Of a stretch of 30,375 nt of DNA, positions 17,818 to 25,667 are shown piece after piece. Made by a program: the position numbers and the translations under genes. Every line of letters starts with the position of its first letter. Position 1 is the first letter of the stretch. The notes under the pieces were generated by a model, which was not told the DNA's origin, ran no database searches, and saw nothing but the letters and a program-made list of their open reading frames with translations. This DNA is from CAZWVM01 sp964637705 (lineage in GTDB: Bacteria > UBA8481): positions 1 to 30,375 of the forward strand of contig CAZWVM010000015.1 of the NCBI GenBank assembly GCA_964637705.1, given 5' to 3'.

Positions 17818-19320
17818 ATGAAGACAGCATATCGACGGGGACCGTTCTGGTTCCTCGTGCTTTGGATGGTGACCGTCCTGGCGGCGACGGCCGTGGCGGC
17901 GCAGGAGGCGGTTCCGGCTCCGGCGGCTGTTCCGGCTGCGGCCCCGGCGGCCGAAGCGCCCGTCGCGGCGCCCGTGGAGGCCGCTCCTGCGGCCCCCGAC
18001 CTGGCGGAGATGATCGCCGGGCAGAAGGTGATGATCGACACGATCTGGGTGCTCGTCACCGCCTTCCTCGTCTTCTGGATGAACGCCGGCTTCGCGCTCG
18101 TCGAGTCCGGCTTCTGCCGCGCCAAGAACGCGGTCAACATCCTCTCGAAGAACTTCATCGTCTTCGCCGTCTCGACCCTGGCCTTCTACGTCGTGGGCTG
18201 GGGCCTGATGTTCGGAGACGGCAACGGATTCATGGGGATGAGCGGCCTCTTCGGGGTTTCGGGCGTCGATAACTCGCCGGCCACCGGCGACGCCTACGAG
18301 GGCGTATACACCGCCATCGCCTGGACCGGCGTTCCCCTGATGGCGAAGTTCTTCTTCCAACTCGTCTTCGCCGGCACCGCGGCGACGATCGTCTCGGGCT
18401 GCGTCGCGGAACGGATCAAATACCTGAGCTTCGTTCTCTTCGCCGGGCTCCTCGTCGCCTTCGCCTATCCCGTGACGGGTCACTGGATCTGGGGCGGCGG
18501 CTGGCTGGCGCAGGGCGGCTTCTGGGACTTCGCCGGCTCCACGGCCGTTCACACGGTCGGCGGCGTGGCGGGTCTCGCGGGCATTCTCATACTCGGCCCG
18601 CGCCTCGGGAAGTACCGCGCCGATGGCTCGGTGAACCCGATCTTCGGGCACAACATGAGCTCGGCGACGCTGGGCTGCCTCATCCTCTGGCTCGGCTGGT
18701 TCGGCTTCAACCCCGGTTCCACCATGGCCGCGGACGCGGCGGCGATCTCGCACATCGCGAACACGACCAACCTGGCCGCGGCGGCGGGACTCTTGTCCGC
18801 CACGGCAGTCGCATGGCTCTACCTGGGCAAACCGGATCTCGGCATGACGATCAACGGATGCCTCGCCGGCCTCGTCGCGATCACCGCGCCGTGCGCCTGG
18901 GTGAGCCCGGGCAGTTCCATCGTCATCGGATTGATCTCCGGCGTCATCGTCGTCTTCGCGGTCATACTCTTCGACAAGCTGAAGCTCGACGATCCGGTCG
19001 GCGCCCTGGCCGTGCATCTCGCCAACGGCGTCTTCGGCACGCTCGCGGTCGGCCTCTTCGCCGCCGAGCCCTACACCAACGGCACAACGGGCCCGAAGCC
19101 CGGTCTCTTCTTCGGCGGAGGCCTCGAGCAGTTCATGATCCAGCTCAAGGGTTCCGTCTCGGTCATCGTCTTCACCTTCGTCGTCTCGGTCGTCTTCTGG
19201 ATGATCGTGAAGCTCGTGGCCGGGTTGCGCGTGACGAGGGAAGAGGAGATTCGCGGTCTGGACATCGATGAGCACGGGATGGAAGCCTACCCGGACTTCG
19301 AGTCCTTCATGACGAAGTAA
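17818..19320 (+). CDS. amt: Ammonium transporter, Amt family (second copy)
   Basis: The protein has 500 residues from the ATG preceded by GAGGAGG nine bases upstream. The frame is open further upstream to 17665, but that region holds the promoter. It has a signal peptide (1-~28), a long Ala/Pro-rich linker (29-60), then the Amt channel: VFWMNAGFALVESGFCRAKN, FFFQLVFAGTAATIVSG, FWDFAGSTAVHTVGG with Asp237 and pore His245, LGWFGFNPGS, and ALAVHLANGVFGTLAVG with pore His400. Its motif set belongs to a different Amt subgroup from the first copy, suggesting distinct affinity or PII partner rather than simple gene dosage. It is followed after 14 bases by its own PII gene and preceded by a matching sigma-54-type promoter. 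Confidence 0.96.
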   Translation: MKTAYRRGPFWFLVLWMVTVLAATAVAAQEAVPAPAAVPAAAPAAEAPVAAPVEAAPAAPDLAEMIAGQKVMIDTIWVLVTAFLVFWMNAGFALVESGFCRAKNAVNILSKNFIVFAVSTLAFYVVGWGLMFGDGNGFMGMSGLFGVSGVDNSPATGDAYEGVYTAIAWTGVPLMAKFFFQLVFAGTAATIVSGCVAERIKYLSFVLFAGLLVAFAYPVTGHWIWGGGWLAQGGFWDFAGSTAVHTVGGVAGLAGILILGPRLGKYRADGSVNPIFGHNMSSATLGCLILWLGWFGFNPGSTMAADAAAISHIANTTNLAAAAGLLSATAVAWLYLGKPDLGMTINGCLAGLVAITAPCAWVSPGSSIVIGLISGVIVVFAVILFDKLKLDDPVGALAVHLANGVFGTLAVGLFAAEPYTNGTTGPKPGLFFGGGLEQFMIQLKGSVSVIVFTFVVSVVFWMIVKLVAGLRVTREEEIRGLDIDEHGMEAYPDFESFMTK

Positions 19321-19334
19321 GGAGGAGAGACGCC

Positions 19335-19676
19335 ATGAAACTGGTCATTGCGGTCATACAGCCGGAGAAACTCCCGGACGTGAAGAAGGCGCTCTACGAC
19401 GCCAAGGTCCACAAGATGACGGTCTCCAACGTGGTGGGATGCGGCCAGCAGATGGGATTCAAGGAGAGCTACCGCGGCGCCATCACGGAGGTGAATCTTC
19501 TGAAGAAGGTTCGCCTGGAGATCGGAGTGAACGAGGATTACGTCCAGCCGACGATCGATGCCATCATCAAGGGCGCCCGGACCGGCAAGATCGGAGACGG
19601 GAAGATCTTCGTCGTCGATCTGCCCCGTTGCGTCCGGATCCGCACGGGCGAAGAGGGCAAGGAGGCGATCGGTTGA
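19335..19676 (+). CDS. PII nitrogen regulatory protein with Thr at position 51
   Basis: This 113-residue PII protein starts at an ATG preceded by AAGGAGGAG. The T-loop reads GCGQQMGFKESYRGAITEVN, with Gln39 kept but Lys40 replaced by Met and Tyr51 replaced by Thr. B-loop ARTGKIGDGKIF and C-terminal RIRTGEEG are intact, so ATP/ADP and 2-oxoglutarate binding is plausible while uridylylation at 51 is not. Its place directly after amt2 makes that channel the likely target. It is only moderately similar to the first PII, most clearly in the T-loop, so each PII may be tuned to its own transporter. Confidence 0.95.
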   Translation: MKLVIAVIQPEKLPDVKKALYDAKVHKMTVSNVVGCGQQMGFKESYRGAITEVNLLKKVRLEIGVNEDYVQPTIDAIIKGARTGKIGDGKIFVVDLPRCVRIRTGEEGKEAIG

Positions 19677-19727
19677 GGTCGCGGGAGGATCGCATCGCCC
19701 GCGAGGTCTACCTCTGGAACGGACTGC

Positions 19728-19753
19728 CCGCGTCGGCGACGTCATGCCGACGC
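19728..19753 (+). terminator. Perfect 9-bp hairpin downstream of the second PII gene
   Basis: CGCGTCGGC (19728-19736) and GCCGACGCG (19745-19753) flank an 8-base loop about 50 bases after the PII stop. No T-run follows. It is a possible transcript end for amt2-PII or the first element of the structured leader before the CD225 gene. Confidence 0.4.
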
Positions 19754-19903
19754 GAGGCGGCCCGCCGGGGGGCGGAACCCCCGCTCGCTTCGGCGGCCGA
19801 CGAAGGCCGGACTGGACAGGAGGCGGTCGAAGGGCTAGCTTTCCTCCACGCTCAAGGGGTGCCGGCGAGGCCCGCGGCGGAGTCCGCGGGGTAGAGGCCG
19901 GTG
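19754..19903 (+). other. GC-rich structured leader upstream of the CD225 gene
   Basis: No gene is seen between the second PII gene and 19941. The stretch is rich in potential stems: GGGGG/CCCCC near 19765-19781, and CCGGC/GCCGG (19862-19866 with 19897-19901) enclosing CCCGCGG/CCGCGGG (19871-19877 with 19884-19890). The nested arrangement suggests a folded 5' untranslated region. I do not recognise a known riboswitch class. Confidence 0.35.
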
Positions 19904-19940
19904 GAGACTCCGAGGGCGAGAACCCTCGAGGAGGAGTCTC
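19904..19940 (+). promoter_or_regulatory. Hairpin sequestering the CD225 ribosome binding site
   Basis: GAGACTC (19904-19910) pairs with GAGTCTC (19934-19940), and the adjoining CGAGGG (19911-19916) pairs with CCCTCG (19923-19928), leaving the loop CGAGAA and a 5-base bulge. The Shine-Dalgarno run AGGAGGAG is split between bulge and stem, and the stem ends directly at the ATG. Closed, it would hide the ribosome site, so translation of the CD225 gene may be conditional. Confidence 0.55.
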
Positions 19941-20207
19941 ATGACCAACGGTGTCCGTCCGTCGAATTTCCTGATCCCGGCCATCTTCTCGACGCTCTGC
20001 TGCTGCCTGCCCCTGGGCGTCGTCGCGATCGTCTACGCCAGCAAGGTCAACGCGCTTTACGACTCCGGCAACGTGGTCGGCGCCATGGACGCGGCCGGCA
20101 AGGCCAAGATGTGGACCTTCCTCGCCGTCGGCCTGGGCTTCATCACGCAGTTGATCGTCGGCGTCATCCAGGTGCTCGCGGTCCTGGCGCAGTCCCAGAA
20201 CATGTAG
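19941..20207 (+). CDS. CD225/dispanin family small membrane protein
   Basis: This 88-residue protein has two hydrophobic segments (about residues 9-33 and 57-83) joined by a polar helical stretch. The pattern NFLIPAIFSTLCCCLPLGVVAIVYASKVNALYDSGN...AMDAAGKAKMW is typical of bacterial CD225/dispanin proteins, distant relatives of animal IFITM proteins, including the Cys cluster before Leu-Pro. The biochemical role in bacteria is not settled. It is followed after 25 bases by a DUF2752 gene, a familiar partner, so both likely form one membrane unit. The start has a strong AGGAGG, but that site lies in a hairpin (19904-19940). Confidence 0.88.
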   Translation: MTNGVRPSNFLIPAIFSTLCCCLPLGVVAIVYASKVNALYDSGNVVGAMDAAGKAKMWTFLAVGLGFITQLIVGVIQVLAVLAQSQNM

Positions 20208-20232
20208 GGACCCGGCGCGAGGGCGCCGATCG

Positions 20233-20643
20233 ATGCGCTTCGCGCCGCGACTGCTCGGCGTCGCGATCCTTCTCGGCGCCGTCGCCGCGTTCTTTCTCTA
20301 CGCCGCCGTCGATCCCGCGGGCGCAGGCGACGGCTACATGCCGCGCTGCGCCTTCCACGAGTCGACCGGCTTGTACTGCCCCGGGTGCGGCAGTCAGCGC
20401 GCGTTTCACCAGCTCCTGCAGGGGAGACTCCTCGAGGCGCTCGACTACAACCCTCTCGCCGTGCTCCTGGGGCCCGTGATGGTCTTCTTCGGCGCCCCGA
20501 TCCTCTGGAATCTCGTCGTGAAGAACCGATACGCGGAGATCCGGATGCCCGCCGCGCTCGCCGTGACCCTCGCGGTGCTCGTCATCGCCTTCTTCGTGAC
20601 CAGGAACCTCCCCTGGTTCCCGTTCTCGGTGCTGGCGCCCTGA
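20233..20643 (+). CDS. DUF2752 family membrane protein
   Basis: The protein has 136 residues with membrane segments near 8-25, ~74-95 and ~108-125. The signature CAFHESTGLYCPGCGSQRAFHQLL, with CPGCG and its paired cysteines, followed by LDYNPLAVLLGP, is the DUF2752 hallmark. The function of the family is unknown; the Cys motif could bind metal. The ATG lacks a strong Shine-Dalgarno sequence (GAGGGCG upstream) and is probably expressed together with the CD225 gene 25 bases upstream. Confidence 0.88.
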   Translation: MRFAPRLLGVAILLGAVAAFFLYAAVDPAGAGDGYMPRCAFHESTGLYCPGCGSQRAFHQLLQGRLLEALDYNPLAVLLGPVMVFFGAPILWNLVVKNRYAEIRMPAALAVTLAVLVIAFFVTRNLPWFPFSVLAP

Positions 20644-20652
20644 GGCGAGTTG

Positions 20653-20781
20653 TGGATTGAGGAGTTAGGAGTGAAAGGAGAGTAGCCTTCACTTGTCCTG
20701 ACCCGCTCCGGTGTTCTCCTTGCTCCTGACTCCTGACTCCTCACTCCTGACTCCTCACTCCTGACTCCTCACTCCTCACTC
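20653..20781. repeat. Heptamer array CTCCT(G/C)A within an imperfect inverted repeat between convergent genes
   Basis: Eight tandem copies of CTCCTGA or CTCCTCA occupy 20723-20778, ending just before the stop codon of the protease gene. The complementary purine-rich words GAGGAGTTAGGAGTG near 20660-20675 make the gap an imperfect palindrome. The units are contiguous and have no spacers, so this is not a CRISPR array. It may terminate both convergent transcripts or be a slippage-prone repeat. Confidence 0.7.
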
Positions 20782-23697
20782 TTATCTCAATCCCTCCGCC
20801 ATCCTCCCGAAATTCAGGCGGACCCACGTCATGTCGTCGTCGCCCTCGCGCGCCACCCAGCCGTCTCCGTCGAGGTCGGCCCGCTCGCGCGGGAAGCCGA
20901 ATTTCACCACGCACGCGTCGAAGATCGTCACGCGACCGTCTCCCGTCACGTCGCCCGCCTGGAGCGAGGCGAGCGTTCCGACGGCCGTGTCGGCCGTCAC
21001 CGCGATCGTGTCGTAGTTGCGGGGGAGATGATGGCTTTCGGCCGCCCGGATGTAGCCCGCCGAGTCCAGGGGTACCTGCAGGCGGAAGGAGCCCGTGTTG
21101 TCCGTCGTGTCGACGTCGATCGCCTGGGCGAGCGACGTCGCGCCGAAGGGGAGGAAGTAGACCGCGACGCCGGAGGTCTCGCCGCGCGCCTGGGTTCCGA
21201 CCTTGCCCGTGATCGAGCGGAGCCGCCCGTTGTCCGGGACGCCGTCGGAGTCCCGGTCGATCTCCACGACGGCGAGGCGGCGCGACCAGAGCGCCGAGTC
21301 GGGGATGAACTGGTTGGACGAGAAGTCGCCGGCCGAACTGCCGATCATCGCGAGGAGCGCGATCGAGTTGCCGGTGAGGGACGTGTCGTTGTAGATCGCG
21401 TCGAACCGGACGGCGAATTCCACGTAGGTGCCGCCGCCCGCCTTCTGGGCCACGTTGTCGCCCGGGTTGTCGAGCCAGTCGAAGTTGCCGTACTTGCCCG
21501 CGGTCTCGAATCGCCTGACGCCCCCCGTGCCCGCGTTCCCGTTCCATCCCAGCGCCAGATCCGCCCCGAACCCGCCGATCTCGCCGAAGGCCAGCGAAGT
21601 GCTGATGGCGTTGTCCGGGTCGCCCGCGTTGTCGGTGAGGACGCTCATGTTCGAGGCGCCCTTCGCCTTCCCGAAGTCGCGGTCGATGAAGACGACGACG
21701 TAGTTCCCCGCTCCGTCGTTGAAAGTGCCCTTCAGGCCCACGTAGAGCGTGTCGCGCGAGTAGGTGACGTAGAGCGTGTCGAGGTCGTTGGAGGCGCCCC
21801 AGTTCGTTGCCGATGTGCAGGCCCCCACCGCCTCCGTCTCGAAGAAGTCGAAGGCCCCGTCCATGGCGATCGACCGGTATCCCGAGGCGACGGCGTGAGT
21901 CTCCTGCGGCCGATGGAGCCCCGAGATGACGATCGAATAGGGCTGGGGACCGGCCGTGACGGCGCCCTCGGGAAAGGCCGAGACGCTGTACGTCCCCCGC
22001 GGCGGAGCGGCGATGTCGATCCGCTCGACGTTGTCCGAGTCGTTGTCGCCCGTCGTCGCGGCGCTCGAGGGATTGAAGAGGTCGAGAACCCAGGGTGTAT
22101 ACGTCGTCGCGCCCGAAACGACGCGCAGGTCGAGGTCGTTGACGAGGCGCTTGGTGCGCGGGTTCAGGCTCGGCGCCGAGACCGAGGGCGTGGTGTCGGT
22201 CCAGCAGAGCGTCACGCGGATCGGGCTGTCGCCGTAGGAGACGTAGCCGGAGAAGGTGTCGGTCTGGCCGGTGGCGAGCGAGTCGGAGATCATCAGCCGT
22301 TCCGCGCCGCCCCGGTCCAGCCGGATCGTTCGCGCCGAGCCCGGGACGTTCAGGAGGCCCCAGCCGAAGACGTAGTCCGGCCCCGCGTTCGATCCGGCCT
22401 CGAAGGCGCCGTTCACGGCCAGGGCCTTGAGCATCGAGGAGCGCATCGTGTCGTTGCCGTGGGTCGAGCGGTATTGCTGGATGAGGAGGGCGAGTCCCCC
22501 GGTCGTCGCCGGGGCGGACATGGAGGTCCCGCTCGACCAGGCGTAGGCGTTGTCCGCGCTCCCGATCGACGAGTAGAGCGCGTCGCCGTTGGCCACGAGG
22601 TCGGGCTTGATGCGGCCGTCGTCGGTCGGGCCCCAGGAGCTGAAGTCCGTCATGACGACGTCCGACGGCGCCGTGTACCCGCCGACGATGTCGCCGACCG
22701 CTCCCACGGTCAGGATGTTCTTCGCGTTGCCCGAGGTCGGGATGCAATCGTAGCCGTCGGTGCCGCCGTCCGTGTCCCGGGTCATCGTGCCGTAGACCCA
22801 GTTCGCGGCCGTGTCGCTCCAGTACCAGTGCCCCTTGCCGGACGGGGGAGGACCGTCGTTGCGGTCGTTGCCCGCCGACTTGACGATCAGGTAGAAGGGG
22901 GCGTTCCAGGCGATGCGGTCCCAGTCGCGCGTCGTCGTGTTGTAGAAACCGAAGCGGTAGTCCTCCACGCTCGAGTAGTCGATGTCGCCGTACCAGTAGT
23001 ACGTGTCCGCGGTCGAATCGTAGTTCCATCCCGTCGTGGTGCCGTAGGAGTGGTTCGAGAGGAGGAGGTCGGAGTCGGCGGCCTCGAGCGCCATCTCGCC
23101 GGCGTCGCTGTTCCAGTCGAAGGTCGAGAGGCGGCCGGCCCCGTAGGCCAGGCCCTTGGCGTTCGCGTCCGTGCCGGCGGCGAGGATCGTGCCGGCGACG
23201 TGCGTCGAGTGGTCGCTGATCGTCGGCGCGGTGTCGCCGGTGAAGACCCGGCCCGTGAATTCCTGGTGCGATGTCCTCACCTTGCCGCCGTCCCACTCGC
23301 CAATCCAGACCCCGGCGCCCGAGAGTTCGTAGCCCGCGCTCCCTCCCGGCCAGGCGCGATCCGCTCCGGAGGTGCGGGCGGCGTTCAGGTTCTCGGTGAC
23401 GTTGTAGACCGGCATGCCGTCCACGAGTTCGGCGAGCTCGATGACGCCGCCCGAGGGCGTCACGGCGCGGAGAAGCCAGCCCTTCTCGAGCGCGCGCAGG
23501 ATCGCCGCTCGCCGGCCGGCCTCCGCCCGCGTCCTCAGCTCGGCGCCCAGCGCGCGGAGGCTCGCGCGGCGCGCGGCCCGGTCCCGGGACGATTCCCGCT
23601 CGGCGAAAGCGGACGGCGCGGTCGCCGCGAGAAGAACAAGCAGGAGAAGAGTCCCGGGCTTCGAGACGAGGCGTGATATGCCCTTCCAGAGGACCAT
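20782..23697 (-). CDS. Secreted subtilisin-like (S8) serine protease with dockerin-like C-terminus
   Basis: The protein has 971 residues. A signal peptide (~1-32, LLLLVLLAATAPSAFA) is followed by a short propeptide-like region and the S8 domain: Asp136 in GEWDGG, His163 in DHSTHVAGT, oxyanion Asn277 in KSAGND, and Ser392 in GTSMSAPATTG. Then comes a P-domain-like beta region (~470-620; RVTLCWTDTTPS...LVNDLDLRV), a further beta-rich domain with DLDTLYVTYSRDTLYVGLKG (~640-830), a carboxypeptidase-regulatory-like fold near 850-905, and a dockerin-like end with GDVTGDGRVTIFD and ADLDGDGWV. It is exported and should cleave protein outside the cytoplasm. The dockerin-like tail resembles that of the metalloprotease at the left end. 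No Shine-Dalgarno sequence precedes the ATG, so the start is the least certain point. Confidence 0.92.
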   Translation of the reverse strand: MVLWKGISRLVSKPGTLLLLVLLAATAPSAFAERESSRDRAARRASLRALGAELRTRAEAGRRAAILRALEKGWLLRAVTPSGGVIELAELVDGMPVYNVTENLNAARTSGADRAWPGGSAGYELSGAGVWIGEWDGGKVRTSHQEFTGRVFTGDTAPTISDHSTHVAGTILAAGTDANAKGLAYGAGRLSTFDWNSDAGEMALEAADSDLLLSNHSYGTTTGWNYDSTADTYYWYGDIDYSSVEDYRFGFYNTTTRDWDRIAWNAPFYLIVKSAGNDRNDGPPPSGKGHWYWSDTAANWVYGTMTRDTDGGTDGYDCIPTSGNAKNILTVGAVGDIVGGYTAPSDVVMTDFSSWGPTDDGRIKPDLVANGDALYSSIGSADNAYAWSSGTSMSAPATTGGLALLIQQYRSTHGNDTMRSSMLKALAVNGAFEAGSNAGPDYVFGWGLLNVPGSARTIRLDRGGAERLMISDSLATGQTDTFSGYVSYGDSPIRVTLCWTDTTPSVSAPSLNPRTKRLVNDLDLRVVSGATTYTPWVLDLFNPSSAATTGDNDSDNVERIDIAAPPRGTYSVSAFPEGAVTAGPQPYSIVISGLHRPQETHAVASGYRSIAMDGAFDFFETEAVGACTSATNWGASNDLDTLYVTYSRDTLYVGLKGTFNDGAGNYVVVFIDRDFGKAKGASNMSVLTDNAGDPDNAISTSLAFGEIGGFGADLALGWNGNAGTGGVRRFETAGKYGNFDWLDNPGDNVAQKAGGGTYVEFAVRFDAIYNDTSLTGNSIALLAMIGSSAGDFSSNQFIPDSALWSRRLAVVEIDRDSDGVPDNGRLRSITGKVGTQARGETSGVAVYFLPFGATSLAQAIDVDTTDNTGSFRLQVPLDSAGYIRAAESHHLPRNYDTIAVTADTAVGTLASLQAGDVTGDGRVTIFDACVVKFGFPRERADLDGDGWVAREGDDDMTWVRLNFGRMAEGLR

Positions 23698-23820
23698 GAT
23701 CGGAGGAGATCATCATAGGTGAAGATACGACGATGCCCAATGATCCTTTTGCCTCGGTCAGGGAGGCCGTGATTCTCCGCCGATCGCCTCGCGATGACCG
23801 CATCCCGAACATCCACCAGC

Positions 23821-23841
23821 GCAAATCGCAAATCGCAAATC
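23821..23841. repeat. Three tandem copies of GCAAATC in the gap before the cyclase gene
   Basis: The heptamer GCAAATC is repeated three times without spacing. Related words (GCACATC, GCAAATC) recur in the palindromic gaps near 25650 and 27605. It lies in the 180-base gap between the divergent protease and cyclase genes, which otherwise shows no ORF of note. Confidence 0.6.
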
Positions 23842-23877
23842 GCCATATCCCCTCGCTCCGCGATAGAATGGGTCGCC

Positions 23878-25557
23878 ATGACACGTACCCCCTCGCGTCC
23901 CTCGGAACGCACCCTGAGCCTGCGATTCTCCCTCGGCACCGCCTTCGCGCTCGTCGTCGTGGTCACCTCGGTCCTCCTCGGCGCCGCCACCTTCCGCTCC
24001 GCCCGCGCTTTCCTCCGCGAGGACATCCGCGGCCGCCTGCACGACGCTGCGGCGATGGCGGCGATGATGATCGACGTCGAGGAGCACGAGGCGATCCGTT
24101 CCGCCTCGGACGAGGCGACGGATACCTACGCCCGGCTCAAGTCGCTGCTCCGGGCCGTGAGGTCATCCGTCGAGGGCGTGCGATTCGCCTACACGATGCG
24201 GCGCGAGCCGGACGGCCGCTGTGTCTTCGTCATGGATGCGGAGGAGGATCCGGGGCAGGTGAGCCACGTGGGCTCGGAATACTGTCCGGTGACGCCCCTG
24301 ATGGACCAGGCCTTTTCGTCGCCCGGCGTGCGGGTGGAGGACGAGTTCGGGTCGGACGAATGGGGAACCTGGCTTTCGAGCTACGCGCCGCTCGTCGACA
24401 CCTCGGGTCGCGTCGTCGGCATCCTGGGCCTGGACATCTCCGCCGACCGCGTCGTCGCTCACGAGCGGCGATTCCTGGCTGTCATCGCCCTGGTCACCGT
24501 CGTCATAGGCGCCTGCGGGATGATCGTGGGGTTGCTCCTGGCCCGCCGCCTTTCGGCGCCGCTCGTTGTGCTCGAGCGTGAGATGTCGAAGATCCAGCGG
24601 TTCGACCTCGAGGGCGGCGCCGTGATCCGGACGCGGATCGCGGAGGTCTCCCGCATGCAGGACGCCGTCGACAACATGAAGGCCGGCTTGCGCTCCTTCC
24701 GCAAGTACGTCCCGGCCGATCTCGTCGCGGAACTGATCCGCCTGGGGCAGGAGGCCGTGCTCGGGGCCGAGAAGCGCACGGTCAGCGTCTTCTTCTGCGA
24801 CATCGCCGGTTTCACCACGATCTCCGAGACGCTCTCCCCGGAGGAACTCGCCTCGCGGATGGGCGCCTACTTCGGCGGCATGACGCGGATCATCCTCGAG
24901 GAAGGAGGCACGGTCGACAAGTACATCGGCGACTCCATCATGGCCTTCTGGGGCGCGCCGCGCCCCGCCGCCGACCATGCGCACCGAGCCTGCCGAAGCG
25001 CGATCCGCTGCCGGCGATTCGTCGAGGAACTCTCGGCGCGGTGGACGAGCGAGGGGCTCGCCCCGTTCGACACCCGCTTCGGGCTGAACACGGGCGAGGT
25101 CAACGTCGGGAACTTCGGCTACGAGGAACGGCTCAGCTACACGGTCATGGGAGACCAGGTGAACCTCGCTTCGCGCCTCGAGGGTTCGAACAAGGCCTAC
25201 GGCACGCGGATTCTCGCGGCCGAGTCGACGGTCCGGGCGGCCGGGTCGGCCATCGCCTCGCGCCGGATCGACGTCGCGGCCGTGAAGGGCAGGAACGTCG
25301 GAGTCCCGATTCACGAGGTGCTCGGCATGGCCGGCGATCTCTCCGCGGCCGATCGCGCTCTCGTCGAGGCCTACGAGCGCGGGCTGGACCTCTACCAGGC
25401 TCGAAAGTGGGACGAGGCCGAGGCGGCTTTCCGGCGGGCCCTCGAGGCGCGCGCCGGCGACGAACCCTCCAGGATCATGATCGGGCGGTGCCGGGAGTAC
25501 GCGGCGAACCCGCCGCCACCGGACTGGAACGGGGTCCACGAGATCACGGAGAAGTGA
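23878..25557 (+). CDS. Membrane-bound class III adenylate cyclase with extracytoplasmic sensor and HAMP domain
   Basis: The protein has 559 residues and makes cAMP from ATP. TM1 is at ~16-38, an extracytoplasmic sensor region at ~40-195 (ending SSYAPLVDTSGRVVGILGLDIS, cache-like), TM2 at ~199-222, and HAMP at ~223-278. The cyclase domain at ~300-455 has metal-binding Asp308 (FFCDIAGF) and Asp352 (YIGDSIMAFW), purine-selecting Lys348 and Asp426 (VMGDQVNLASRLE), and transition-state Asn429 and Arg433, so all catalytic residues are present and point to ATP. Residues ~490-535 look like one or two TPR helices. The frame is open for 28 codons further upstream, but that part is made of intergenic GCAAATC repeats, so I take the later ATG. 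No cAMP receptor gene lies in the window. Confidence 0.92.
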   Translation: MTRTPSRPSERTLSLRFSLGTAFALVVVVTSVLLGAATFRSARAFLREDIRGRLHDAAAMAAMMIDVEEHEAIRSASDEATDTYARLKSLLRAVRSSVEGVRFAYTMRREPDGRCVFVMDAEEDPGQVSHVGSEYCPVTPLMDQAFSSPGVRVEDEFGSDEWGTWLSSYAPLVDTSGRVVGILGLDISADRVVAHERRFLAVIALVTVVIGACGMIVGLLLARRLSAPLVVLEREMSKIQRFDLEGGAVIRTRIAEVSRMQDAVDNMKAGLRSFRKYVPADLVAELIRLGQEAVLGAEKRTVSVFFCDIAGFTTISETLSPEELASRMGAYFGGMTRIILEEGGTVDKYIGDSIMAFWGAPRPAADHAHRACRSAIRCRRFVEELSARWTSEGLAPFDTRFGLNTGEVNVGNFGYEERLSYTVMGDQVNLASRLEGSNKAYGTRILAAESTVRAAGSAIASRRIDVAAVKGRNVGVPIHEVLGMAGDLSAADRALVEAYERGLDLYQARKWDEAEAAFRRALEARAGDEPSRIMIGRCREYAANPPPPDWNGVHEITEK

Positions 25558-25655
25558 TGTGCGATGCGCGATTTTCGATATCCGATCTGAGATGGGATAA
25601 GCCAGAGCGGATGAATCGTGTTTGATTCTCGATCGCGAATCGGAAGTCGCACATC
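25556..25655. repeat. ~100-bp imperfect palindrome, family A, copy 1
   Basis: The outer arms GATGTGCGA (25556-25564) and TCGCACATC (25647-25655) are perfectly complementary. Inside are degenerate GATTTTCGATAT/GATTCTCGATCG-type words. It begins within the cyclase stop codon and fills the gap between the convergent cyclase and GDYXXLXY genes. A second element of almost the same length with the same arms lies at 27510-27611. Confidence 0.65.
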
Positions 25656-25667
25656 CGACATCGGAGA

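Noticed and set aside
19754..19903. Known riboswitch (cyclic di-GMP, guanidine or cobalamin type) in the CD225 leader
   Set aside because: None of the conserved sequence blocks of these classes is visible; only generic GC-rich stems.
20723..20778. CRISPR array
   Set aside because: The 7-base units are contiguous with no spacers and no cas gene is present.
20741..23884. Alternative long minus frame (1047 codons) and an 882-codon plus frame over the S8 protease
   Set aside because: The third frame contains a signal peptide, all S8 catalytic motifs and a coherent C-terminus; the others are Arg-rich shadows.
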